A DNA stretch of 31,201 nt from Gammaproteobacteria bacterium (lineage in GTDB: Bacteria > Pseudomonadota > Gammaproteobacteria > Pseudomonadales > Pseudohongiellaceae). The stretch covers positions 1 through 31,201 of the forward strand of contig JAESUT010000139.1 of assembly GCA_016762995.1 (NCBI GenBank), written 5' to 3'. Each line of letters begins with the position of its first letter. The stretch's first letter is position 1. Of this stretch, positions 1 to 7,539 are shown piece by piece. Position numbers and translations under genes: made by a program. A model generated the notes under the pieces. That model had not been told where the DNA came from, did not search any database, and saw only the letters and a program-made list of their open reading frames with translations.

Positions 1-1
1 G

Positions 2-1630
2 CAACGAATGGGAGCCGATCTGCAAATAGAAGATCGCAAGTCTCAAGGGCGTAAGTTTGACATCGAAAGCCTGGCAATGGCACTAAGTAAACAGTGTGGC
101 CAGGACTACTACCGTATCGATCCTTTGAAAATCGATGCGGCGGCAGTGACGCAGGTTATGTCATTTGCTTTCACTCAACGCCACCATATATTGGCTGTTG
201 AGGTCACGGCCTTAGAGGTGAAGATCGCTAGCGCAGAGCCGTATATCGATTCTTGGGAATCAGACCTAGAACATGTATTGAAGAAAAAGATAGTTCGCGT
301 TGTTTCCAATCCTGTTGAGATTAAGCGCCTCACTACAGAAATGTATAGCCTATCCAGTTCGATAAGCCGAGCACAGGAAGGTGGCCCGGCCAAGAAAGGC
401 ATCGGCAATCTAGAGCAGATGTTGGAGTTGGGTCATATTAAAGACCCAGAGGCTAACGATAAGCACATAGTGAATGTTGTGGATTGGATATTGCAATATG
501 CCTTCGAACAACGAGCGAGTGACATTCACATTGAGCCACGCCGAGAGAAAGGCAATGTGCGCTTTAGAATAGATGGTGTTCTCTACACGGTTTACTCACT
601 GCCTATGCAAGTTCTTGCAGCTGTTACGAGCCGCCTCAAAATCCTGGGCCGCATGAACGTTGCTGAGAAGCGTAAACCTCAAGATGGAAGAATCAAAACC
701 AAGAGCCCGAATGGAAACGAGGTTGAGCTTCGCCTCTCCACGCTACCTACTGTATTCGGCGAAAAGCTTGTAATGCGTATCTTCGATCCGGAAGTTTTAC
801 TTAAGCCTTTCGAAGAGCTAGGGCTTATAAACGAAGACTTGAATCGTTGGAAAGATATCATTGGAAATAACAATGGTATCGTTATTATCACTGGACCAAC
901 AGGTAGCGGCAAGACGACAACTCTGTACTCAACCTTGAAGATGCTGGCCACGGAAGAAGTAAACGTATGTACTATTGAAGATCCGATAGAAATGGTTGAA
1001 GAATCATTTAATCAGATGCAGGTTCAAGAGAACATAGACTTGAACTTTGCCGATGGTGTGAAGGCACTGTTGAGGCAGGATCCAGACATTATCATGATTG
1101 GTGAGGTACGTGACCTTCCTACGGCCGAGATGGCTATACAGGCTGCATTGACTGGCCATTTAGTTTTCACTACTTTGCATACCAATGACGCGCCATCGGC
1201 GATTACTCGTCTACTAGAGTTAGGCGTTCCTTCCTACCTCATAAAGGCCACCGTCATAGGCATAATGGCACAGCGGCTCGTACGTGTGCTTTGCCCACAC
1301 TGCAAGAAGGAAACGGAGATGGAGGCAGAGACTTGGGCAGCACTAACTCGTCCCTGGAAAGTAAAGTTACCGAAAAAAACCTTTGAGCAAGTTGGTTGTT
1401 TGGAATGTCGTGAAACTGGATTCAAGGGTAGAGAAGGTATCTACGAAGTGATGCCTTTCACTGAGCCTTTGCAACAGTACTCCGATAATAAGGGCGATCT
1501 ACCCACTCTTCGCAAACAGGCTTATAAAGAAGGTATGCTCAGTCTGCGTCTGAGCGGGGCGCAAAAAGTAGCAGCTGGAATTACTACCGTCAAAGAAATT
1601 TTGCGCGTTACTCCAGATAACAAAGACTGA
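2..1630 (+). CDS. GspE/PulE-family secretion/pilus ATPase, 5' partial
   Basis: This is a hexameric AAA-like ATPase of the type II secretion/type IV pilus family, which would power pseudopilus or pilus assembly from the cytoplasmic side. Counting from the first ATG (position 8), an N-terminal MshEN/T2SSE_N-like part covers about residues 15-125. The ATPase core follows, with Walker A GPTGSGKTTT at 296-305, an Asp box (EDPIE), Walker B region PDIIMIGEVRD from 359, and a His box (TTLHTND). A zinc-binding pair C429/C432 and C464/C467 is typical of GspE and PilB. The frame is open to the window edge, and the protein starts abruptly inside what looks like the N-terminal domain, so tens of residues are probably missing. 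No other secretion genes are in view, so the machine it serves cannot be named. Confidence 0.9.
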   Translation, partial: QRMGADLQIEDRKSQGRKFDIESLAMALSKQCGQDYYRIDPLKIDAAAVTQVMSFAFTQRHHILAVEVTALEVKIASAEPYIDSWESDLEHVLKKKIVRVVSNPVEIKRLTTEMYSLSSSISRAQEGGPAKKGIGNLEQMLELGHIKDPEANDKHIVNVVDWILQYAFEQRASDIHIEPRREKGNVRFRIDGVLYTVYSLPMQVLAAVTSRLKILGRMNVAEKRKPQDGRIKTKSPNGNEVELRLSTLPTVFGEKLVMRIFDPEVLLKPFEELGLINEDLNRWKDIIGNNNGIVIITGPTGSGKTTTLYSTLKMLATEEVNVCTIEDPIEMVEESFNQMQVQENIDLNFADGVKALLRQDPDIIMIGEVRDLPTAEMAIQAALTGHLVFTTLHTNDAPSAITRLLELGVPSYLIKATVIGIMAQRLVRVLCPHCKKETEMEAETWAALTRPWKVKLPKKTFEQVGCLECRETGFKGREGIYEVMPFTEPLQQYSDNKGDLPTLRKQAYKEGMLSLRLSGAQKVAAGITTVKEILRVTPDNKD

Positions 1631-1675
1631 AGGCATTCGCTTCAGATCGACACTATGTGATCAGAGATTCCCTAG

Positions 1676-2725
1676 ATGACGCAAAAAAGCCAAGAAAATA
1701 TTCTGGTGGTGGGGCCTGCATGGGTTGGCGATATGATCATGGCGCAATCTTTGTTCATGTGCCTAAAGCAACAATATTCAGATTGCCGAATCTCAGTTCT
1801 AGCACCGGACTGGACTCGACCCCTGTTGGAAAGAATGCCTGAAGTAGAGAAAGGGATTAGCCTGCAGTTGGGCCATGGTGAGCTGCAGCTAGGTAAGCGC
1901 CGGGCCCTTGGAAAGTCCCTTCGTGGCGAGCGATTTACTACTTCTATTGTGCTGCCCAACTCCTTCAAGTCGGCTCTGATTCCGTTTTATGCGGATATCC
2001 CGAACCGGGTAGCGTGGAAGGGTGAGTGGCGCAATCTTCTGCTCAGTGACTGCCGTCATCTCGACAAGGAGGCATTTCCTCTTATGGTGCAACGCTTCGC
2101 CGCCTTGGCCTATCCAGCATCCAATGGCCCGCCGGATCAAATCCCTGAACCTAGGTTGCAGTCCAACCCGGAAAGCGTGGCAGAGGCACTGGCTACATTT
2201 AGCCTAGGGTTAGAGCATAAGATATTGGCAATTTGTCCAGGAGCGGAATTTGGTGTCGCCAAACAGTGGCCTGCGGCGCATTTTGCAGCTACCTGCGAAG
2301 CAATGATCAATAAAGGGTGGCATGTGTGGATATTTGGTTCTGCTGCGGATACCGAAGTTGCCGATGAAATTTTGCAGATGCTTGTCGAAGAGCAAAGACA
2401 GAATTGTGTAAGTCTGGCGGGTAGGACGAGTCTCGCTCAGGCGATCGATCTCTTGTCAGTCGCCGAGGCCGTGCTATCTAACGATTCTGGGTTAATGCAT
2501 ATAGCCGCTGCACTTAATAAGCCGATTGTTGCACTTTATGGTTCAACTTCGCCCGATTTTACGCCACCATTGAGTAGTAAGTCGAAGTTGTTGTTCACGG
2601 ATATCGATTGTCGGCCCTGCTTTCAGAGAGAATGCCCTTTAGAGCACAAGAAGTGCCTGATAGAGCTCGAGCCAAGTAGAGCCATTTCTGCTATCACCGA
2701 GCTAGCCTCCACTGAGCGAACTTGA
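1676..2725 (+). CDS. waaF: ADP-heptose:LPS heptosyltransferase II
   Basis: This GT9 glycosyltransferase adds the second L-glycero-D-manno-heptose to the LPS inner core on the cytoplasmic face of the inner membrane. The N-terminus has the family signature VVGPAWVGDMIMAQ (about residues 11-24). The C-terminal nucleotide-sugar domain has CPGAEFGVAKQWP (about 183-195) and the ADP-heptose motif N269-D-S-G followed by LMHIAAAL and ALYGSTSPDFTPP. At 349 residues it has the normal family length. The ATG at 1676 is preceded only by a weak AGAG purine patch. It lies 45 nt after the ATPase gene and 59 nt before waaC, and so heads the LPS-core block. Confidence 0.95.
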   Translation: MTQKSQENILVVGPAWVGDMIMAQSLFMCLKQQYSDCRISVLAPDWTRPLLERMPEVEKGISLQLGHGELQLGKRRALGKSLRGERFTTSIVLPNSFKSALIPFYADIPNRVAWKGEWRNLLLSDCRHLDKEAFPLMVQRFAALAYPASNGPPDQIPEPRLQSNPESVAEALATFSLGLEHKILAICPGAEFGVAKQWPAAHFAATCEAMINKGWHVWIFGSAADTEVADEILQMLVEEQRQNCVSLAGRTSLAQAIDLLSVAEAVLSNDSGLMHIAAALNKPIVALYGSTSPDFTPPLSSKSKLLFTDIDCRPCFQRECPLEHKKCLIELEPSRAISAITELASTERT

Positions 2726-2768
2726 ATGATGAGCTCCAGAGCAAAACAGAATAGATTAGAAGAGAACA

Positions 2769-2775
2769 GGAAAGG
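2769..2775 (+). promoter_or_regulatory. Ribosome binding site of waaC (supports TTG start)
   Basis: The purine run GGAAAGG ends 9 nt before the TTG at 2785. The nearby ATG at 2777 is in another frame, so this site and the conserved MRVLIVKVSSLGDV N-terminus support a TTG start for waaC. Confidence 0.5.
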
Positions 2776-2784
2776 AATGGTTCA

Positions 2785-3852
2785 TTGCGAGTACTAATAG
2801 TTAAGGTCTCTTCTCTTGGTGATGTGATTCATACGCTACCAGCAGTTACTGATGCGCAACGTGCCAGAAAAGATATTCGATTCGATTGGGTGGTCGAGGA
2901 GAATTTCGCCGAGGTACCGAGTTGGCATCCAGCAGTCGAAAATGTCATACCCGTGGCGCTAAGGCGATGGCGGCGCAATATCTTGAAGACCTATATGAAT
3001 CACGAATTTCGTGAATTCAAACGCGAATTACAAGGCGTTCATTACGACCTCGTCATTGATGCCCAGGGACTTATCAAGAGTGGTTTTATTAGCCGGCTCT
3101 CGAAGGGTCTAACGGTAGGGCTCAGCAATCGGACTATCCGTGAACCAATGGCCACGCTGTTCTATAACAAGGTCTATTCTGTCCCCTGGACAGAGCACGC
3201 CGTGGACAGGGTTAGGCAGTTGTTTTCTCGGGCGCTTCAATACGAATACGACCCGGACGAGATCGATTACGGCATCGATGTGAATAGAATAAATGTATCG
3301 AATAGCATTAACGAGAAAGCGGACAAGCAGGTAGTTTTCCTTCACGGTACAACGTGGCAGACAAAGCATTGGCCTGAAGACTATTGGCGTCACCTCGCAC
3401 ACTTAGGCGCGAAAGCGGGTTATAAAATTCTTCTACCTTGGGGCACCCCAGAGGAAAAGCTACGCGCAGAGCTCATTGCGCAGGGCAACGAGCGGGTTGA
3501 GGTACTTGATAAGCAGACTCTGTCGGGGCTCGCCAATTATATTCAACAGTCTGATGGCGTGATCGCAGTGGATACTGGTTTAGGGCATTTAGCTGCTGCG
3601 TTAGCTAAGCCAACAGTTTCTCTTTATGGCCCAACGAACCCGGGGCTCTCTGGAACTTTTGGTGATAATCAACTGCACCTTAACTCGAGTCTGAATTGCG
3701 CGCCCTGTGTTAAGAAAACCTGTGCATACTCAGGCCCGGGAGTTACTGGGGAATATGCAGGAAGTTCATTTGCTGTTAATCCACCTTGTTTTGCATCTCA
3801 TGGACCGGTTGAGGTCTGGCAGCAGTTCGAAAAATTGTTGGATAAATCTTAA
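2785..3852 (+). CDS. waaC: ADP-heptose:LPS heptosyltransferase I
   Basis: This GT9 enzyme transfers the first heptose from ADP-heptose to Kdo2-lipid A. The N-terminus RVLIVKVSSLGDVIHTLPA is the classical WaaC start, with the catalytic Asp region in SLGDVIHT. The C-terminal domain has FLHGTTWQTKHWPEDYW (acceptor/donor cleft) and VDTGLGHLAAALAKPTVSLYG (residues 262 on, with D263-T-G). It has 355 residues, slightly longer than the usual 320-350. The reading frame begins at TTG, since no in-frame ATG or GTG fits. It follows waaF in the same direction, and 15 nt after its stop codon the miniature transposable element begins. Confidence 0.95.
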   Translation: MRVLIVKVSSLGDVIHTLPAVTDAQRARKDIRFDWVVEENFAEVPSWHPAVENVIPVALRRWRRNILKTYMNHEFREFKRELQGVHYDLVIDAQGLIKSGFISRLSKGLTVGLSNRTIREPMATLFYNKVYSVPWTEHAVDRVRQLFSRALQYEYDPDEIDYGIDVNRINVSNSINEKADKQVVFLHGTTWQTKHWPEDYWRHLAHLGAKAGYKILLPWGTPEEKLRAELIAQGNERVEVLDKQTLSGLANYIQQSDGVIAVDTGLGHLAAALAKPTVSLYGPTNPGLSGTFGDNQLHLNSSLNCAPCVKKTCAYSGPGVTGEYAGSSFAVNPPCFASHGPVEVWQQFEKLLDKS

Positions 3853-3867
3853 TCGATGAATAATTAG

Positions 3868-4130
3868 GGAGCCTCTGATCAAGTCTATGACCACTCTGGC
3901 TTACAGCCGAATCTGCTATCAAGGCGCACTTTTGCAGGCATGTGCCGACCTGACAAGGAAGTGTTTTTCTGCGAGCGGATTCGGCTGTAAGCCCCCTTGG
4001 GCGCGGCTTGGAGCGCACCGCTGCCACGTTGTCGTACTTGCCAATGGAGTAACCATTACCTGCGCACGACGCCTTGCAGCAGTACGCTCCAAACTCGCGC
4101 AGAGTGACCATAGACTTGATCAGAGGCTCC
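3868..4130. mobile_element. IS5-type miniature inverted-repeat element (MITE), 263 bp
   Basis: The ends are imperfect inverted repeats of about 32 bp (3868-3899 and 4099-4130). The outermost 22 bp match perfectly, starting GGAGCCTCTGATCAAGTC. The element is flanked by a 4-bp direct repeat TTAG (3864-3867 and 4131-4134), which fits the YTAR target of IS5-group elements. Inside are a perfect 16-bp inverted repeat (3898-3913 with 3978-3993, GGCTTACAGCCGAATC) and a second imperfect one (from 4008 against 4092 inward, core TTGGAGCG). There is no transposase, so it would be moved in trans. It lies in the waaC-waaG gap, and its right end abuts the waaG start. Assignment to IS5 rests on TSD type and layout, not on a database match. 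Confidence 0.8.
4122..4126 (+). promoter_or_regulatory. Putative ribosome binding site of waaG inside the MITE end
   Basis: AGAGG lies 11 nt before the waaG ATG at 4138 and is the only Shine-Dalgarno-like sequence there. It belongs to the right terminal repeat of the MITE. In the transcript it could pair with the left repeat (GCCTCT at 3871-3876). Confidence 0.35.
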
Positions 4131-4137
4131 TTAGCCA

Positions 4138-5265
4138 ATGCATCTGAGTTTTCTCATTTACTCCTACTTTCCGTTTGGCGGATTACAGCGGGACTTTCTT
4201 CGCGTAGCGATAGAATGTAAGTCGCGTGGGCATAACATTACTGTTTATACATTGAGTTGGGATGGCGATATTCCGGATGGCTTAAACGTTATCCTGGTGC
4301 CCGTTACAGTGCGAAATCGTATTAAACGAAATGAGGCCTACACCAAATGGGTTCGCTCTGCACTGAAGCAGCGGGAGGCCAGCCTCGTGATTGGTTTCAA
4401 TAAGATGCCATTTTTGGACATCTATTTTGCCGCAGATCCCTGCTTTATGGAAAAAGCGGTAGAGCAGCGAGGCTTCTATTACAAATTCACATCGCGGTAT
4501 AAACACTTTCGTCAGTATGAAGAGGCAGTATTTTCCGCATCGCTGATTACCGAGGTGTTAATCCTGTCCCCACATCAGCGGATAGCATTTGAGAAATACT
4601 ACCCCGGTTGTGGGCCTCGTCTTCATCAAGTTCCTCCTGGAATATCAGTAGATAGAAAAGTCGATGTAATTGATAAGCAAATTGGCACGCGATTGCGTAC
4701 TGAACTAGGCCTAGCTGCGGGTACAAAACTGCTTCTACAAGTTGGTTCTGGTTTTCGAATCAAGGGTGTGGACAGGGCGCTCAGGGCAATGGCAGACCTG
4801 GCGAAATCAGAGCTCAAGAATTGCCACTATCTACTCATAGGGCAAGACAATCCAGGGCGTTATCTACGGCTTGCCAAGAAGTTAGGCATCGCTAAACAAT
4901 TTACTGTGCTACCGGGTAGAGACGACATACCTCGATTTTTGGCAGCAGCGGACTTGTTGCTACATCCGGCTTATTCAGAGAGTGCGGGCTATATGTTGTT
5001 GGAGGCGACTATCGCTGGATTGCCAGTGCTTACGACCTCCACTTGCGGTTATGCCTTTCATGTTGAACAGGCCAAGTCCGGGCTAGTGTGCAGTGATCCC
5101 TTCGAGCAATCGCAATTGAATAGTTATTTGGCGCGGATGTTAAGGGACTTAGACACTGCCAATTGGTCGAAGAATGGTCTGGAATATGGCAAGCAAGACG
5201 AGCTATATTCTCAAGCGTCTGCTGTGGCAGATTTTTTCGAAGAGTTTTTGGCCAGAGAAGCCTAG
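4138..5265 (+). CDS. waaG: LPS core glucosyltransferase I, GT4 family
   Basis: This GT-B retaining glycosyltransferase adds the first hexose to HepII of the core, peripheral to the inner membrane. The N-terminal motif F13-GGLQRDF-20 and the stretch VIGFNKMPFLDIYFAADPC (about 84-102) are typical of WaaG. The C-terminal GT4 domain shows LLQVGSGFRIKGVDRAL and the EX7E motif (E281 to E289 in SESAGYMLLEA). It has 375 residues, normal length. The ATG at 4138 fits the family N-terminus exactly. It lies 7 nt after the MITE, so expression may depend on sequence brought by the element. The waaP gene follows. Confidence 0.94.
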   Translation: MHLSFLIYSYFPFGGLQRDFLRVAIECKSRGHNITVYTLSWDGDIPDGLNVILVPVTVRNRIKRNEAYTKWVRSALKQREASLVIGFNKMPFLDIYFAADPCFMEKAVEQRGFYYKFTSRYKHFRQYEEAVFSASLITEVLILSPHQRIAFEKYYPGCGPRLHQVPPGISVDRKVDVIDKQIGTRLRTELGLAAGTKLLLQVGSGFRIKGVDRALRAMADLAKSELKNCHYLLIGQDNPGRYLRLAKKLGIAKQFTVLPGRDDIPRFLAAADLLLHPAYSESAGYMLLEATIAGLPVLTTSTCGYAFHVEQAKSGLVCSDPFEQSQLNSYLARMLRDLDTANWSKNGLEYGKQDELYSQASAVADFFEEFLAREA

Positions 5266-5275
5266 GGCACAGCAT

Positions 5276-6076
5276 ATGCATTATCTGAATGAAAACTTTG
5301 CAAAGGACCTCCCCAAGGGCGATTGGTTTCAGCATCTGCAGGCGATGGAAGGTAAGGTCTATCGGGAAGTACAGGGCAGGAAGACTCTGCAATTCGCGCT
5401 AGGCGGCAAGAGTTACTTCATTAAAAACCACTTTGGCGTTGGCTGGAGAGAGATTCTTAAGAATCTTGTTCTGCTGCGTATGCCAATCTTGGGAGCCGAG
5501 AACGAATGGCGTGCAATCAGCAAGCTGAAGTCTCTAGGCTTGACGACGATGACATCCATTGCCTATGGCAGCAGGGGCTGGAATCCTGCGCGCAGACAAT
5601 CGCTCATTGTCACTGAAGATCTTGCCAACACTGTAAGCCTGGAAGACTATTGCAAGGATTGGCGGCAGAACTCACCCGAGTTTGCACGGAAGCAAAAGCT
5701 TTTGAGCAAGCTTGCGAGTATTAGCAGAACGTTGCATCAGGGGGGCGTCTGTCACAGAGATTACTATCTATGTCACTTCCTAATGCCGAAGGACTGTCTT
5801 GATGTTGCATCCAATCAGGCGTTCGAGCTATTTGTAATCGACTTGCATCGAGCCCTAATTAAGAATCGCCTGGGTTTACGTTGGATAATCAAAGACGTAA
5901 GCGGGCTTCTCTATTCGGCTATGGACATTGGGCTAACGCAGCGTGACTTTTTTCGATTTATCAAAATCTATGATGACATGAGCTTACGTGACGCGCTGGC
6001 ACATAACGGACCTTTCTGGAATTCGGTGCAAAAGCGTGCTTTGTCTATGCATAAGAAACTAGGTTCGGTGAGTTAA
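5276..6076 (+). CDS. waaP: LPS core heptose(I) kinase
   Basis: This kinase phosphorylates O-4 of the first heptose of the LPS core. It is a protein-kinase-like fold acting in the cytoplasm, and in Pseudomonas its product is needed for viability. The ATG at 5276 gives 266 residues, the usual WaaP length, with only 10 nt after waaG. An in-frame ATG at 5174 would overlap waaG by 92 nt and add 34 residues without family counterpart. Seen motifs: LQFALGGKSYFIKNHFG (nucleotide-binding lysines), ILGAENEWRAI, the catalytic loop H160-R-D162-YYLCHFL, and the metal-binding VID189LHRA. It lies in the core block before a second, tandem kinase. Confidence 0.94.
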   Translation: MHYLNENFAKDLPKGDWFQHLQAMEGKVYREVQGRKTLQFALGGKSYFIKNHFGVGWREILKNLVLLRMPILGAENEWRAISKLKSLGLTTMTSIAYGSRGWNPARRQSLIVTEDLANTVSLEDYCKDWRQNSPEFARKQKLLSKLASISRTLHQGGVCHRDYYLCHFLMPKDCLDVASNQAFELFVIDLHRALIKNRLGLRWIIKDVSGLLYSAMDIGLTQRDFFRFIKIYDDMSLRDALAHNGPFWNSVQKRALSMHKKLGSVS

Positions 6077-6080
6077 TGCC

Positions 6081-7526
6081 ATGACTGTATTCTCAAGCGC
6101 AGAGCTTATCGCCATGGGTCGACACATACCCACGCCATTCAGCATTAACGTCGATACAGAGCAAGGCACTGTGGAGCTGAAAATTGATTCCCTGCTGCGG
6201 ACGGTGCCAGGGAAAAGACTAGTAGCGTTGTCCACCTGGCAAGATCGTGCTGTCATTGTGAAAATATTCATTAGTAGCAACCGTTGGAAGCGCGGCATGC
6301 TGAAGGACGTTGCCGGGATGAACAAGCTCAAACAAGCGCACATTCCAGGCCCTAACCTTCTTCTGCAAACAACTACTTCAGACAACAAGGGTGGCGTGCT
6401 AATTATCGAGTATCTACGTCAAGGAGCTAGCTTGGCGGTATTGTTTGATGAGGCCAAGAGTGAAGAGGGCAAAACTAAAATAGTAGAGATGGGTGTGAAG
6501 GTGGTTGCTGATTGTCATCAGGCTGGTCTGTGGCAGAATGACAGTCATCTCGACAACTTCATGCTCTGTGCCGGTATAGTTTACGTTTTAGATGGCGGCG
6601 ACATTAAGAGCAAAGGAAGTGTCCTCGATAGTGATACTCGTCTCAAGAATTTGGCGATGTTTCTAGCGCAATTTCCTGTATCTCAAGACAAACATTGGCG
6701 AGATCTATTCGATCAATACTGTAAGCAAGCGCCGGGACTTAGCCTTGATGACGCTGCAGGCTTTGCCGAGGAGGTAATTAAAGCACGACGAAAGCGACTT
6801 AGCGCTTACGAGCGAAAGCTCAACCGATCTACCACTGCGAACCGCTGTGAGCAGGGTTCAACTTACTTCTATATCTACGATAGGTCTATTCACTCCCCGG
6901 AACTCGATAGCTTTATTGCCGATCCCGATAGTTTCATTACTGCGGAAAAACTGTTGAAAAATGGTAATTCATCTACCGTGGCAGTGATTAATATCAACGA
7001 GCGTAGTTATGTACTGAAGCGGTACAATATAAAAGGTTTCTGGCACGGTATTTCTAGAGCATTTCGTCCAAGTCGTGCTTACCATTCGTGGCGCAGTGCG
7101 TCTGTACTGGAAATGCTTGGTGTGGCTACAGCACATCCATTTCTTTATTTGGAGGAACGTGTATTCTGGCTCTTCCGCAAACGCGCTTATTTTCTCAGTG
7201 AGTATATTGAAGGACACGACTTGGGAACGGCGTGGGAGAAGCAGGAAGTAGAGATTAACGAGAGCGAAATTGTGGAGTTGTTTAGAGGCTTGTTCAAAAT
7301 AATGGCTGATTATCGCATAAGTCATGGTGACATGAAGGCGACGAATTTCTTGCTGCAAGACAAGGAACTCTATGTGTTGGACCTTGATGCCATGGTGCGG
7401 AACAACTCTAGGGCAAGTTTTGTGGAGAAGTTTAGCAAAGACTTAAAACGATTTCGAAAGAACTGGGTGGGCACCTCGATGGAGCCCGAAGTAGAAACGT
7501 TGCTAGCAGATGCAGCAAAGTATTAG
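6081..7526 (+). CDS. Tandem-domain LPS core kinase-like protein
   Basis: This 481-residue protein has two WaaP/Kdo-kinase-like domains. Domain 1 (about 20-215) has an atypical catalytic loop N153-DSHLDN-159 and a metal motif D171-GGD. Domain 2 (about 265-475) has an ATP lysine in VLK313RY, a canonical loop H415-GDMKATN-422, and LD434LD436. The presumed role is adding a further phosphate to the core. The domain-1 loop has lost the usual HxD order, so that half may be regulatory. Large kinase-like proteins of this size sit at the same place in Pseudomonas core clusters. It starts 4 nt after waaP and 13 nt before the carbamoyltransferase, so translational coupling is likely. Confidence 0.8.
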   Translation: MTVFSSAELIAMGRHIPTPFSINVDTEQGTVELKIDSLLRTVPGKRLVALSTWQDRAVIVKIFISSNRWKRGMLKDVAGMNKLKQAHIPGPNLLLQTTTSDNKGGVLIIEYLRQGASLAVLFDEAKSEEGKTKIVEMGVKVVADCHQAGLWQNDSHLDNFMLCAGIVYVLDGGDIKSKGSVLDSDTRLKNLAMFLAQFPVSQDKHWRDLFDQYCKQAPGLSLDDAAGFAEEVIKARRKRLSAYERKLNRSTTANRCEQGSTYFYIYDRSIHSPELDSFIADPDSFITAEKLLKNGNSSTVAVININERSYVLKRYNIKGFWHGISRAFRPSRAYHSWRSASVLEMLGVATAHPFLYLEERVFWLFRKRAYFLSEYIEGHDLGTAWEKQEVEINESEIVELFRGLFKIMADYRISHGDMKATNFLLQDKELYVLDLDAMVRNNSRASFVEKFSKDLKRFRKNWVGTSMEPEVETLLADAAKY

Positions 7527-7539
7527 TTTGGCGTAGTCT

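Noticed and set aside
3887..4147. Open frame of 86 codons covering the MITE
   Set aside because: It lies almost wholly inside the inverted-repeat element, overlaps the waaG start and resembles no protein; MITEs often show chance frames.
5174..5275. Longer start for waaP
   Set aside because: It would overlap waaG by 92 nt and add 34 residues with no family counterpart; the ATG at 5276 gives normal length.
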